From Halorubrum sp. Hd13 (GTDB lineage: Archaea > Halobacteriota > Halobacteria > Halobacteriales > Haloferacaceae): 64,000 bases of DNA. Both the position numbers and the translations under genes were made by a program. Within the stretch, counting starts at the first letter, position 1, and each line of letters opens with the position of its first letter. The notes beneath the pieces are model-generated. The model made no database searches. It was given only the letters and a program-made list of their open reading frames with translations, and was not told the origin of the DNA. Below are positions 31,989 through 41,710 of the stretch, in pieces. The stretch is from NCBI RefSeq assembly GCF_002252755.1, contig NZ_NHOY01000104.1, positions 1-64,000 of the forward strand. Reading direction: 5' to 3'.

Positions 31989-34221
31989 GCGGATGAGCAA
32001 GGTGTCGGTGACGGGCTCGAAGCGCGTCATCGACGACGTCATCGAGGCGGCGTACGCCCACCACTCGCTGCACGTCACGGACTACGACGAGCGCTACGAG
32101 GGGTTCGCGCCCGGCGAGTCGCTCGAGGGCGCCCAGACGGTGAACGAGCGGCTCGTCACCGTCCGCTCGCTGGAGAGCGTCCTCGACGTCGAGGGCGACG
32201 AGGTCGACGCGGCCCGCGCCATCGACGACGAGGAGCTCGAACGCGAGCTCGCCGACGTCCGCGAGCGCGTCAACGCCCTCAACGACCGGCGTGACGAGCT
32301 CCAGACCGAGATCCGCGACCGGGAGGAGGAGATCGACCGCATGGAGCCGTTCGCCGACCTCGGCATCGAGCTCGACCTGCTCCGCGGCTACGACTCGCTG
32401 GAGGTCGTCGTCGGCGAGGCCAAGCCCGACGCCGTCGAGGCGACGCTCTCCGACGCCGACGGGATCGACGCCTACGAGGTGTTCGCCGGGAGCGACGTCG
32501 TGGCGATCTTCGCGAAGCCCGCCGACGGGGCCGAGGAGGGGGTCCTGCAGGACTCGCTCGTCGGCGTCGACATCGCGCTGCTGGAGGTCCCCGAGGCCGA
32601 GGCCGGCCCCGCGGAGTACGTCGCGGAGCTGGAGCGCGAGCGCGAGGATCTGCGGACCGACCTCGAGGCGATCGAGGCCGACCTCGCCGCCATGAAGGAG
32701 GAGGCGGCCGCCTTCCTGCTCCGCGCCGAGGAGCAGCTCACCATCGAGGCCGAGAAGAAGGAGGCGCCGCTCTCCTTCGCGACCACCGAGAACGCGTTCG
32801 TCGCGGAGGGGTGGATCCCCACGGACACCTACCCCGACTTCGAGGCGACCGTCGCCGACGCCGTCGGCGACCACGCCGAGGTCGAGGAGCTCGAACGCGC
32901 CTCGTTCACGCCCGACGGCGACCACCACACCGAGGCGGTGGACGGCGACGAGGGCGATTCCGCGAGCGCGGTCGACGCCGACGCCGACGCCGGCGCCGCG
33001 GACGCGACGGCCGAGAAGGCGGCCGCCACCGACGGCGGCCACGCGATGCACGGCGACGACGACCCGCCGGTCGTCCAAGACAACGGGAACGCGGCGGGGC
33101 CGTTCGAGCTGCTCGTGCAGGGCTTCGGCCGACCGAAGTACTCTGAGTTCGACCCGACGCTCCTCGTCTTCCTCACGTTCCCGCTCATGTTCGGGTTCAT
33201 GATCGGCGACGTCGGGTACGGCGTCCTCTACGCCGCGATCGGCTACTTCCTGTACAGCCGATTCGACGGGACGTTCCGGGAGCTCGGCGCCGTCGCGATG
33301 TGGGCCGGCGGCTTCACGATCCTGTTCGGGATCTACTTCGGGATCGACCTGTTCGGCTACCACGCGTACCAGCTGCTGCCGGGTGACATCCACTGGCCCG
33401 TCGACGGGAAGGGGCTCTCGCCGGCGGACCTCGACTGGGCGCTGTCGTTCCTCGTCGCCAGCGTGCTGTTCGGTCTCGTCCACCTGAACGCGGGGCACAT
33501 CCTCTCGTTCGTGAGCAACTACCAGCAGCACGACCTCAAACACGCACTGTACGAGGGCGGGTCGTGGCTGCTGATCCTCAACGGCGCGTGGGTCTGGATC
33601 TTCAGCCAGCACGTGCTCGGTCCGAAGCCGGCGTTCCTCTTCGACTCGTTCTCGATACTCACCTTCGGGGCGGTGTCGTTCGCCGGCTTCCCGGTCGCGG
33701 TCGGGTACGTCGCCATCGCGGCCATCGCTCTCGGCGTCGTCCTGCTCGCGATCGGCGAGCCGCCGGAGCTCGCCGAGGTGCTCTCGCCGATCGTCAACGT
33801 CATCTCGTACGCCCGGATCATGGCGGTGCTGCTCGCGAAGGGCGGGATGGCGCTAGCGGTGAACCTGCTCGCGTTCGGCGCGTACATCGACGAGGGCGGC
33901 GCGGGGAGCTTCCACTTCATTTTCTCCGCCGACTACCTCGAGTACGTGCGGAGCCACCCGGAGGACTACGAGCTCGTCTTCGCGGGGATCACGACCGCCT
34001 TCGACCCCGCCTCGATCGGCCTCGTCGGGGTCGTCGCGCTCGTCGGCGGGGTCGTCGTGGCCGTCGTCGGCCACGTCGTCGTCCTCCTGCTCGGCGTCAC
34101 CTCCGCCGGCATTCAGGCGGTGCGTCTCGAGTACGTGGAGTTCTTCGGGAACTTCTACGAAGGCGGCGGCGACAGCTACCTGCCGTTCGGCTACGACCGA
34201 GAGTACACCACCGAGGAGTAG
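31975..34221 (+). CDS. atpI: A-type ATP synthase subunit I (subunit a)
   Basis: A 748-aa membrane subunit forming the ion half-channels and the collar anchoring both stalks. The soluble N-terminal half has coiled coils (residues about 80-130 and 220-260) plus an acidic halophile insert with Asp/Ala repeats (about 315-360). The C-terminal half has about 7-8 transmembrane segments, starting LVFLTFPLMFGFMIGDVGYGVLYA, with the conserved MAVLLAKGGMALAVNLL region containing the essential basic residue area. The start MLRPERMSKVSV is the conserved haloarchaeal start and overlaps atpH; a second ATG at 31993 is possible. Confidence 0.94.
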   Translation: MLRPERMSKVSVTGSKRVIDDVIEAAYAHHSLHVTDYDERYEGFAPGESLEGAQTVNERLVTVRSLESVLDVEGDEVDAARAIDDEELERELADVRERVNALNDRRDELQTEIRDREEEIDRMEPFADLGIELDLLRGYDSLEVVVGEAKPDAVEATLSDADGIDAYEVFAGSDVVAIFAKPADGAEEGVLQDSLVGVDIALLEVPEAEAGPAEYVAELEREREDLRTDLEAIEADLAAMKEEAAAFLLRAEEQLTIEAEKKEAPLSFATTENAFVAEGWIPTDTYPDFEATVADAVGDHAEVEELERASFTPDGDHHTEAVDGDEGDSASAVDADADAGAADATAEKAAATDGGHAMHGDDDPPVVQDNGNAAGPFELLVQGFGRPKYSEFDPTLLVFLTFPLMFGFMIGDVGYGVLYAAIGYFLYSRFDGTFRELGAVAMWAGGFTILFGIYFGIDLFGYHAYQLLPGDIHWPVDGKGLSPADLDWALSFLVASVLFGLVHLNAGHILSFVSNYQQHDLKHALYEGGSWLLILNGAWVWIFSQHVLGPKPAFLFDSFSILTFGAVSFAGFPVAVGYVAIAAIALGVVLLAIGEPPELAEVLSPIVNVISYARIMAVLLAKGGMALAVNLLAFGAYIDEGGAGSFHFIFSADYLEYVRSHPEDYELVFAGITTAFDPASIGLVGVVALVGGVVVAVVGHVVVLLLGVTSAGIQAVRLEYVEFFGNFYEGGGDSYLPFGYDREYTTEE

Positions 34222-34455
34222 GGCGTCCGGCGGCCGCGTCCCGCCCTGTCGCCTCCGCCCCTCGCAGTCACTCACTGCCGCTCTCGCCGGCTCGGACACG
34301 CCCGTCACGCGTCGCGGCGAGTCGCGTTCGAGCCGCGTTTAGCCCCGCCTCCGTCCCCGACTGCGGCCGGTCTATTCGGTCGTTTTGGGAAGCTTTATGA
34401 CTACTGTGGCGGCAACTAGCAACTGTTCGGAGACGAGCAACCGGAACTACTACCA
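34222..34455 (+). promoter_or_regulatory. Intra-operon spacer with candidate internal promoter before atpK
   Basis: A 234-nt gap, much longer than the other junctions of the operon (mostly overlaps or under 15 nt; 120 nt before atpD). It has no gene. TTTTGGGAAGCTTTATGACT at about 34383-34402 has a BRE/TATA-like layout and lies about 55-70 nt before the atpK ATG. An extra promoter would raise proteolipid synthesis, needed because the rotor has about ten copies of subunit K. Confidence 0.4.
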
Positions 34456-34710
34456 ATGCTTGAAGCTACCAACGCACTCGGGAACGCCGTACTGTCCACC
34501 GGAGGAACACTTACTGACCCCAACGCCGCGGCAGCGCTCGCCGTCGGCCTCGCGGCGCTCGGTGCGGGCTACGCGGAGCGCGGTATCGGCTCGGCCGCCG
34601 TCGGCGCGATGGCCGAGGACGAGGACCTCTTCGTCAACGGGCTCATCCTGACGGTGCTTCCCGAGACGATCGTCATCCTCGCGCTCGTCGTCGTGTTCAT
34701 CGTCGGGTAA
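34456..34710 (+). CDS. atpK: A-type ATP synthase subunit K (proteolipid c)
   Basis: An 84-aa two-helix hairpin membrane protein forming the rotor ring. Helix 1 NAAAALAVGLAALGAGYAERGIGSAAVG, helix 2 LILTVLPETIVILALVVVFIVG with the ion-binding Glu70. Typical haloarchaeal length, with a short leader-like N-terminus (MLEATNALGNAVLSTGGTLT) that may be trimmed. Confidence 0.94.
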   Translation: MLEATNALGNAVLSTGGTLTDPNAAAALAVGLAALGAGYAERGIGSAAVGAMAEDEDLFVNGLILTVLPETIVILALVVVFIVG

Positions 34711-34724
34711 CCCTTTTTCAACCA

Positions 34725-35303
34725 ATGAGTTTGGACACTGTCGTTGAGGACGTTCGAGACGAAGCCCGCGCGCGTGCAGAGGAGATCCGCGAAGCGGCGG
34801 AGTCCGAGGCGGACGAGATCGTCGCCGAGGCGGAGGCCGACGCCGAGCGCATCCGCGAGGAGCGGCTCGCAGAGGTCGACCGACAGATCGACCAAGAGCG
34901 CGAGCAGACGCTCTCGTCGGCCAAACTCGAGGCGAAGCAGGAGCGGCTCGGAGCCCGCCGCGACGTCCTCGAAGACGTCCACGACGACGTCGAGGCGGCG
35001 ATCGCCGGTCTCGACGACGACCGCCGTCGCGAGCTGACCGAGACGCTGCTCGACGCGAGCCTCGCGGAGTTCGACGGCGACGCCGACGTCGCCGTCTACA
35101 CCCGCGCCGAGGACGTCGAGCTCCTCGAGGAGCTCGTCGCCGACCGCAACGCGGAAGTCGACGGCGAAGTCGACTGTCTCGGCGGCGTGGTCGCCGAGAG
35201 CGACACCTCTCGCGTTCGCGTGAACAACACGTTCGACTCGGTCCTGGAGTCCGTCTGGGACGACGAGTTGAAGAACATCTCGGAGCGGCTGTTCGACCAA
35301 TGA
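34725..35303 (+). CDS. atpE: A-type ATP synthase subunit E
   Basis: A 192-aa peripheral stalk subunit: N-terminal coiled coil (DEARARAEEIREAAESEADEIVAEAEADAERIREERLAEVDRQI) and a C-terminal globular domain that grips the top of A1 (GGVVAESDTSRVRVNNTFDSVLESVWDDELKNISERLF). It partners subunit H. Overlaps atpC by 4 nt. Confidence 0.94.
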   Translation: MSLDTVVEDVRDEARARAEEIREAAESEADEIVAEAEADAERIREERLAEVDRQIDQEREQTLSSAKLEAKQERLGARRDVLEDVHDDVEAAIAGLDDDRRRELTETLLDASLAEFDGDADVAVYTRAEDVELLEELVADRNAEVDGEVDCLGGVVAESDTSRVRVNNTFDSVLESVWDDELKNISERLFDQ

Positions 35304-36346
35304 GCGCCGTCGGGAGCTCGAACCCGGAGTACGTCGTCGCGCGGGTTCGCGCCCGCCGCGGCAGCCTCTACGGGGACGAGGAGTACCGCAAGCTGACCCG
35401 GATGGGCCCGGCGGAGATCGCCCGGTTCATGGAGGAATCGAGCTACGGGCGGGAGATCAACGCCCTCGGGAGCCGCCACGGCGGCGTGGACCTCATCGAG
35501 TACGCGCTGAACCGGAACCTCGCCCAGCAGTTCGAGGGGATCTTAGAGTGGAGCGAGGGAAGGCTGTACGACCAGATCGCCCGCTACCTCCGCAAGTTCG
35601 ACGCGTGGAACGTGAAGACGGTCATCCGCGGCGTCTACACCGACGCGGACCAGTCCGACGTCGAAGTCGACCTGATCCGCGCCGGCGAGTTCGACGACCG
35701 TTTGATCCGACGCCTGCTGGAGGCCGACTCGATCGACGGCGTCGTCGAGGTGCTGGAAGACACGATCTACGGCCCGCCGCTCCGCGAGGCGTACGCCGAG
35801 TACGAGGAGACGGACGTGCTGGTCCCCCTCGAGAACGCCGTCGACCGCGCGTTCTACGAGCGGCTCCTCTCCGGACTCGGTAACGACGAACCGACCCGGC
35901 AGTACGAGGCGTTCCTCAAGGCGGAGGTCGACTTCCGGAACGCGACGAACGCCCTCCGGCTCGCCCGGTCGGGCGCGGACATCGACCCCGCCGCGTACTT
36001 CATCGAGGGCGGCGAGCTGTTCACCCGCGGGTCGCTCGCGCGGCTCGCGCGGAACCTCGACGAGCTCGTGGAGTACATCGCGGACAGCCAGTACGCCGAG
36101 CAGCTCGGCCCGGCGCTGCGCGAACTCGAGGAGGCGGACAGCCTCATCGCGTTCGAGCACGCGACCGACGCCGCGCTGCTCGCGTACGGCGACCGGCTCG
36201 GCACGATCCACCCGGTGTCGGTCACCCCGGTCATCTCCTACATCCTCGCGAAGGAGCGAGAGGTGGAGAACATCCGGGCGATCGCCCGCGGCAAGGAGGC
36301 CGGCCTGTCGGCCGACGAGATCGAATCGGAGCTGGTGATAACATGA
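35300..36346 (+). CDS. atpC: A-type ATP synthase subunit C
   Basis: A 348-aa helical central-stalk adaptor of the V-type d family that couples the D/F axle to the proteolipid ring. Recognised by NPEYVVARVRARRGSLYGDEEYRKL at the start, EGILEWSEGRLYDQIARYLRKFDAWNVKTVIRGVYT, and the end PVISYILAKEREVENIRAIARGKEAGLS. Overlaps both neighbours by 4 nt (ATGA), showing translational coupling. Confidence 0.94.
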   Translation: MSAVGSSNPEYVVARVRARRGSLYGDEEYRKLTRMGPAEIARFMEESSYGREINALGSRHGGVDLIEYALNRNLAQQFEGILEWSEGRLYDQIARYLRKFDAWNVKTVIRGVYTDADQSDVEVDLIRAGEFDDRLIRRLLEADSIDGVVEVLEDTIYGPPLREAYAEYEETDVLVPLENAVDRAFYERLLSGLGNDEPTRQYEAFLKAEVDFRNATNALRLARSGADIDPAAYFIEGGELFTRGSLARLARNLDELVEYIADSQYAEQLGPALRELEEADSLIAFEHATDAALLAYGDRLGTIHPVSVTPVISYILAKEREVENIRAIARGKEAGLSADEIESELVIT

Positions 36347-36672
36347 GCCAGGAGATCGCCGTCGTCGGCAGCCCCGAGTTCACTACGGGGTTCCGGCTCG
36401 CCGGCGTGCGGAAGTTCGAGAACGTACCAGACGACGAGAAGGACGAGCGGCTCGACGACGCCGTCGAACGGACCCTCGACGACGAGGGCACCGGCATCAT
36501 CGTGATGCACAACGACGACCTCGACCACCTCTCGCGGGGGACCCGCGAGTCGGTGGAGGGGAGCATCGAGCCCGTGCTCGTCACGCTCGGCGGCGCCGGC
36601 GCCGGCAGCGGCGGGCTGCGCGACCAGATCAAACGAGCCATCGGGATCGACCTGATGGAGGAGGACGATTAA
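36343..36672 (+). CDS. atpF: A-type ATP synthase subunit F
   Basis: A 109-aa central-axle subunit. Opening [21 protein letters not shown] is the family signature (Rossmann-like fold); acidic middle, then [34 protein letters not shown]. Located between atpC and atpA in the standard order. Confidence 0.94.
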   Translation: MSQEIAVVGSPEFTTGFRLAGVRKFENVPDDEKDERLDDAVERTLDDEGTGIIVMHNDDLDHLSRGTRESVEGSIEPVLVTLGGAGAGSGGLRDQIKRAIGIDLMEEDD

Positions 36673-36673
36673 C

Positions 36674-38452
36674 ATGAGCAAAGCAGAATCCACGGAGACC
36701 ACCCCTACCGAAGACGGTGTTATCCAAAGCGTGAGCGGTCCGGTCGTGAGCGCCCGCGACCTCGACGCCCGCATGAACGACGTCGTCTACGTCGGCGACG
36801 AAGGCCTCATGGGGGAAGTGATCGAGATCGAAGGCGACATCACGACCATTCAGGTGTACGAGGAGACCTCCGGGGTCGCCCCCGGCGAACCCGTCGAGAA
36901 CACGGGCGAGCCGCTGTCGGTCGACCTTGGTCCGGGCATGCTGGACGCCATCTACGACGGCGTCCAGCGACCCCTGGACGTGCTGGAGGGCAAGATGGGC
37001 AGTCCCTACCTCGACCGCGGGGTCGACGCGCCCGGCATCGACCTCGAGGAGGAGTGGGAGTTCGAGCCGATCGTCGAGGTCGGCGACGAGGTCGGCCGCG
37101 GCGACGTGGTCGGCGTCGTCGAGGAGACGGTCACCATCGACCACAAGGTGATGGTGCCGCCGGACGCCCTCGAGGAGGGCGAGACCACCGAGGTCACCGC
37201 GATCGAGTCGGGCTCGTTCGACGTCACCGAGACGGTGGCCGAGCTCGCGAACGGGACCGACGTCTCGATGCACCAGGAGTGGCCCGTCCGCGAGGCGCGC
37301 CCCTCCGAGAACAAGAAGACCCCCCGGACGCCGCTGGTGTCCGGACAGCGCATCCTCGACGGCCTGTTCCCCATCGCGAAGGGCGGGACGGCCGCGATCC
37401 CGGGCCCGTTCGGCTCCGGGAAGACCGTCACGCAGCACCAGCTCGCGAAGTACGCCGACGCCGACATTATCGTCTACGTCGGCTGCGGCGAGCGCGGAAA
37501 CGAGATGACCGAGGTCATCGAGGACTTCCCCGAGCTGGAGGACCCGGCCAACGGCAACCCGCTGATGGCCCGCACCTCGCTCATCGCGAACACCTCGAAC
37601 ATGCCCGTCGCGGCGCGTGAGTCCTGTATCTACACGGGGATCACGATCGCCGAGTACTACCGCGACATGGGGTACGACGTCGCGCTGATGGCCGACTCCA
37701 CCTCGCGGTGGGCGGAGGCGATGCGCGAGATCTCCTCCCGGCTGGAGGAGATGCCCGGCGAGGAGGGGTACCCCGCGTACCTCGCCGCCCGGCTCGCGCA
37801 GTTCTACGAGCGCGCCGGCTACTTCGAGAACGTCAACGGGACGGAGGGGTCCGTCTCGGCGATCGGCGCGGTGTCGCCGCCCGGCGGTGACTTCTCCGAG
37901 CCGGTCACCCAGAACACGCTGCGCATCGTGAAGACGTTCTGGGCGCTCGACGCGGACCTGGCGGAGCGCCGCCACTTCCCGTCGATCAACTGGAACGAGT
38001 CGTACTCGCTGTACAAAGACCAGCTCGACCCGTGGTTCGAGAACGAGGTCGCCGACGACTGGGCGGAGAAGCGCCAGTGGGCGGTCGACGTGCTCGACGA
38101 GGAGACCGAACTGCAGGAGATCGTCCAGCTCGTCGGGAAGGACGCCCTGCCCGACGACCAGCAGCTCACCCTGGAGGTCGCCCGCTACCTGCGCGAGGCG
38201 TACCTCCAGCAGAACGCGTTCCACCCGGTGGACACGTACTGTCCGCCCGAGAAGACGTACCTCATGCTGACGACGATCGAGGCGTTCAACGACGAGGCGT
38301 TCAGGGCGCTCGAAGCGGGCGTCCCCGTCGAGGAGATCGTCGACACCGAGGCCGCCCCCCGAATTAACCGGATCGGCGTCCAAGAGGACTACGAGGAGTA
38401 CGTCGAGGAGCTCAAAGCGGAGATCGCCGACGAGCTCCGGAGCCTCTACTGA
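36674..38452 (+). CDS. atpA: A-type ATP synthase catalytic subunit A
   Basis: The catalytic subunit (592 aa) with intact Walker [12 protein letters not shown] starting at residue 244, preceded by the A-subunit-specific bulge domain. Other signatures: [64 protein letters not shown], and [22 protein letters not shown]. No intein is present, although this subunit hosts inteins in some archaea. Two nt separate it from both neighbours. Confidence 0.97.
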   Translation: MSKAESTETTPTEDGVIQSVSGPVVSARDLDARMNDVVYVGDEGLMGEVIEIEGDITTIQVYEETSGVAPGEPVENTGEPLSVDLGPGMLDAIYDGVQRPLDVLEGKMGSPYLDRGVDAPGIDLEEEWEFEPIVEVGDEVGRGDVVGVVEETVTIDHKVMVPPDALEEGETTEVTAIESGSFDVTETVAELANGTDVSMHQEWPVREARPSENKKTPRTPLVSGQRILDGLFPIAKGGTAAIPGPFGSGKTVTQHQLAKYADADIIVYVGCGERGNEMTEVIEDFPELEDPANGNPLMARTSLIANTSNMPVAARESCIYTGITIAEYYRDMGYDVALMADSTSRWAEAMREISSRLEEMPGEEGYPAYLAARLAQFYERAGYFENVNGTEGSVSAIGAVSPPGGDFSEPVTQNTLRIVKTFWALDADLAERRHFPSINWNESYSLYKDQLDPWFENEVADDWAEKRQWAVDVLDEETELQEIVQLVGKDALPDDQQLTLEVARYLREAYLQQNAFHPVDTYCPPEKTYLMLTTIEAFNDEAFRALEAGVPVEEIVDTEAAPRINRIGVQEDYEEYVEELKAEIADELRSLY

Positions 38453-38454
38453 CC

Positions 38455-39873
38455 ATGAAAGAGTATCAGACCATCACCGAGATCAGCGGCCCCCTCGTGT
38501 ACGCCGAGGTCGACGAGGCGATCGGCTACGACGAGATCGTCGAGATCGAGACGGCACAGGGAGAGACGCTGCGCGGACAGGTGCTCGAATCCTCGGAGGG
38601 CGTCGTCGCCATCCAGGTGTTCGAGGGCACCTCCGGTATCGACCAGAACGCGTCCGTCCGCTTCCTGGGCGAGACGATGAAGATGCCCGTCACCGAGGAC
38701 CTCCTCGGACGGGTCCTCGACGGCTCCGGCCGCCCGATCGACGACGGTCCGGAGATCGTCCCCGAGGAGCGCCAGGACATCGTCGGCGCGGCGATCAACC
38801 CCTACTCCCGGGAGTACCCCGAGGAGTTCATCGAGACGGGCGTCTCAGCGATCGACGGGATGAACACCCTCGTTCGCGGCCAGAAGCTCCCGATCTTCTC
38901 CAGCTCCGGGCAGCCGCACAGCGAGCTGGCGATGCAGATCGCCCGGCAGGCGAGCGTGCCGGAAGAGGAGGAGGCCGGGGAGGAGAGCTCCGAGTTCGCC
39001 GTCATCTTCGGCGCGATGGGGATCACCCAGGAGGAGGCGAACGAGTTCATGCAGGACTTCGAGCGCACCGGTGCGCTGGAGCGCTCCGTCGTCTTCATGA
39101 ACCTCGCGGACGACCCCGCCGTCGAGCGGACGGTCACCCCGCGTATGGTGCTCACCACGGCCGAATACCTCGCCTTCGAGAAGGACTACCACGTCCTCGT
39201 CATCCTGACGGACATGACCAACTACTGCGAGGCGCTCCGCGAGATCGGGGCGGCCCGCGAGGAGGTCCCGGGCCGACGTGGCTACCCCGGGTACATGTAC
39301 ACCGACCTGGCGCAGCTGTACGAGCGCGCCGGGCGCATCCAGGGCCGTGACGGGTCGGTGACGCAGATCCCGATCCTCACGATGCCGGGCGACGACGACA
39401 CCCACCCGATCCCGGATCTGACCGGGTACATCACGGAGGGGCAGATCTACGTCGACCCCGACCTGAACAGTCAGGGGCTGCAGCCCCCGATCAACGTCCT
39501 CCCCAGCCTGTCGCGGCTGATGGACGACGGGATCGGCGAGGGGCTCACCCGCGAGGACCACGCCGACGTGAAAGACCAGATGTTCGCGGCGTACGCGGAG
39601 GGCGAGGACCTGCGCGACCTCGTGAACATCGTCGGGCGCGAGGCGCTCTCGGAGCTCGACAACAAGTACCTCGACTTCGCGGACGCGTTCGAGTCGGAGT
39701 TCGTCGACCAGGGCTTCGACACGAACCGCGACATCGAGGAGACGCTGGAGATCGGCTGGGACCTGCTCTCGATGCTTCCGAAGGACGCCCTCAACCGGAT
39801 CGACGAGGAGTTCATCGAGGAGTACTACCGCGAGGAGGACTCCGAGCGCGAAGTCGTCGAAGCGGCCGACTGA
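38455..39873 (+). CDS. atpB: A-type ATP synthase regulatory subunit B
   Basis: The non-catalytic nucleotide-binding partner of A in the A3B3 head (472 aa). The P-loop is degenerate ([21 protein letters not shown]), as expected for subunit [39 protein letters not shown] and [20 protein letters not shown] are family signatures. Confidence 0.97.
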   Translation: MKEYQTITEISGPLVYAEVDEAIGYDEIVEIETAQGETLRGQVLESSEGVVAIQVFEGTSGIDQNASVRFLGETMKMPVTEDLLGRVLDGSGRPIDDGPEIVPEERQDIVGAAINPYSREYPEEFIETGVSAIDGMNTLVRGQKLPIFSSSGQPHSELAMQIARQASVPEEEEAGEESSEFAVIFGAMGITQEEANEFMQDFERTGALERSVVFMNLADDPAVERTVTPRMVLTTAEYLAFEKDYHVLVILTDMTNYCEALREIGAAREEVPGRRGYPGYMYTDLAQLYERAGRIQGRDGSVTQIPILTMPGDDDTHPIPDLTGYITEGQIYVDPDLNSQGLQPPINVLPSLSRLMDDGIGEGLTREDHADVKDQMFAAYAEGEDLRDLVNIVGREALSELDNKYLDFADAFESEFVDQGFDTNRDIEETLEIGWDLLSMLPKDALNRIDEEFIEEYYREEDSEREVVEAAD

Positions 39874-39993
39874 CGCGGCGTTCTTCCACTTTTCGCCCTC
39901 AGTTAGCGGCGGCGCCGGCCGGGGCCGATCGCGCGCGACACGTCACGACTGAAAAGAATTATCCGCCTCGGAGCGGAAGACTCCACCAATAAG

Positions 39994-40695
39994 ATGGCCA
40001 AGGACGTCAAACCGACGCGGAAGAACCTGATGGCGATCGAGGACCGCATCGAGCTCTCGGAGCGCGGTCACGACACGCTCGAACAGAAGCGTGACGGCCT
40101 CATCATGGAGTTCATGGACATCCTCGATCAGGCGCAGGACGTCCGCTCGGACGTCTCCGAGAGGTACGAGACGGCCCAGCGCAAGATCGACATGGCCCGG
40201 GCGATGGAAGGCGACGTCGCCGTCCGCGGCGCGGCCGCCGCGCTGAAAGAGCACCCGGAGATAACCACCCAGTCGAAGAACATCATGGGCGTGGTCGTCC
40301 CGCAGATCGAGTCCTCGAAGGTGAAGAAAAGCCTCGACGAGCGCGGCTACGGGCTGCTCGGCTCCTCCGCCCGCATCGACGAGGCGGCCGACGCCTACGA
40401 GGAACTGTTAGAGAAGATCATCCTCGCGGCCGAGGTCGAGACGGCCATGAAGAAGATGCTCACGGAGATCGAGACCACCAAGCGCCGCGTGAACGCCTTG
40501 GAGTTCACGCTCCTCCCGACCCTCTACGAGAACCAGGAGTACATCGAGCAGAAACTGGAGGAACAGGAGCGCGAGGAGATCTTCCGCATGAAGAAGATCA
40601 AGGCCAAAAAGGAGGAAGAAGAGAAGGAGGAGGCCGAAGAGGCCGCCGCCGAGGCCGCCGCGGCCCGGGCCGAGGAGCCGGAGCCCGCGGACTGA
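39994..40695 (+). CDS. atpD: A-type ATP synthase subunit D
   Basis: A 233-aa central rotor axle subunit: long antiparallel coiled coil with N-terminus [37 protein letters not shown] and C-terminal [51 protein letters not shown], ending in an Ala/Glu-rich halophile tail. A 120-nt gap from atpB contains an AT-rich GAAAAGAATTATCC (about 39951-39964) that may be a secondary promoter. Confidence 0.96.
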   Translation: MAKDVKPTRKNLMAIEDRIELSERGHDTLEQKRDGLIMEFMDILDQAQDVRSDVSERYETAQRKIDMARAMEGDVAVRGAAAALKEHPEITTQSKNIMGVVVPQIESSKVKKSLDERGYGLLGSSARIDEAADAYEELLEKIILAAEVETAMKKMLTEIETTKRRVNALEFTLLPTLYENQEYIEQKLEEQEREEIFRMKKIKAKKEEEEKEEAEEAAAEAAAARAEEPEPAD

Positions 40696-40764
40696 CCGGT
40701 TCCGTCGACTCGCGCCGTCCCGCGTCTACCGACCGAACCCGCCGTCTCATCCATCTCGTTTCTC

Positions 40765-41175
40765 ATGTCCTGTCCCCGTTGTGACGCCGACCTCGTCGCG
40801 TTCGTCGTCCCGCCCGCGATCCGCGAGCACGCGCCGGCCGCGACGACGGCGATCTGCACCCGCTGTCTGCGGACGTTCGCCGCCGACGGGAGCGACGGGG
40901 GCGTCGAGGTCGACGGGTCCGACTCCGCGTCCCCCGCCGACCCCGATTTCTCCGCGGTCGACTCCGCGTTCCCCGACGGCGAGGCGGGCGCGGCGCTCGC
41001 GCTCGTCTGCGGCAAGCTGGAGTCGTTCGCGCTCAACCGCGCCTCGATCGAGGCGCTCGTCGACCACGCGGAGCGGTCCGGCGCCGACGTCTTCGCCTTC
41101 TTGGAGCGCCTCGACGCCGCGGACGCCGCCTTCGACCTCGACCGGCGGCGGGCGGCGCTGCTGGACGTGCTGTGA
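40765..41175 (+). CDS. DUF6276 family zinc protein
   Basis: A 136-aa protein. CPRCDADLVAFVVPPAIREHAP at the N-terminus and CTRCLRTFAADG near residue 32 form a Cys4 zinc ribbon, followed by an acidic linker and a helical domain (GAALALVCGKLESFALNRASIEALVDHAERSGADVFAFLERL). The pattern matches haloarchaeal DUF6276 proteins. Function unknown; its place directly after the ATP synthase operon may be conserved. Confidence 0.75.
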   Translation: MSCPRCDADLVAFVVPPAIREHAPAATTAICTRCLRTFAADGSDGGVEVDGSDSASPADPDFSAVDSAFPDGEAGAALALVCGKLESFALNRASIEALVDHAERSGADVFAFLERLDAADAAFDLDRRRAALLDVL

Positions 41176-41224
41176 GGGCTCGCCGGCGCGTGGCGATCGC
41201 CGAGCCGATACCGACGCTCGGGAG

Positions 41225-41587
41225 TCAGTCCTCGTCGAGGTCGACGCCCGGCGGGTCGTCCCACTCGTCCTCGGCGTCCGACTCGTCGTCGGCCTCCGTC
41301 CCCGCCGGGCCGAGCGCCTTCTCGCCGCGCCGGCGCTCGTGGACCGCGAGGCCGGCCTTGCGCGCGTCGCTCCCGCCGGCGTACGGGTCTTCGGACGGGT
41401 CGTACGACTGTTCGTCCCGCTCGAAGAGGTACGCGAAGAGGCCGAACAGCGGGACGACGAAGGCGATGAGCGCCCACTTCTCGCGGTTCATCCCGTGTTT
41501 CGGGGCGTCGACGTAGACGTACGCGGCGAAGCCGACGAGCCACGCGAGCGGGACGCCGACGAGGATGGCGACGACGAGCGGCTCCAT
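41225..41587 (-). CDS. Small two-helix membrane protein
   Basis: A 120-aa protein: two transmembrane helices (VVAILVGVPLAWLVGFAAYVYVDA and WALIAFVVPLFGLFAYLFERD) followed by a soluble acidic tail of about 60 residues (DDESDAEDEWDDPPGVDLDED). The NREKWALIAFVVPLFGLFAYLF segment resembles phospholipase D N-terminal-type membrane anchors. Function unknown. Convergent with DUF6276 and divergent from the photolyase. The start at 41587 begins with the first helix. Confidence 0.7.
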   Translation of the reverse strand: MEPLVVAILVGVPLAWLVGFAAYVYVDAPKHGMNREKWALIAFVVPLFGLFAYLFERDEQSYDPSEDPYAGGSDARKAGLAVHERRRGEKALGPAGTEADDESDAEDEWDDPPGVDLDED

Positions 41588-41710
41588 ACCCACGCTTCGG
41601 GCTCGTCGGCTTAAGCACACGGGTGGATTTCGGGTGGAGCGCGGTCGCGTCCGTCCCGGAACGTCGCTCCCGGCCGAAGGACACTATCCGGTGGAGTCCG
41701 TACCGATCCC

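Noticed and set aside
31690-33612. 640-aa open frame antisense to atpH and atpI
   Set aside because: Shadow frame of conserved ATP synthase genes; low-complexity Val/Asp/Arg composition with no domain.
36674-38452. Possible intein in atpA
   Set aside because: The length (592 aa) and continuous motifs around the P-loop show no insertion.
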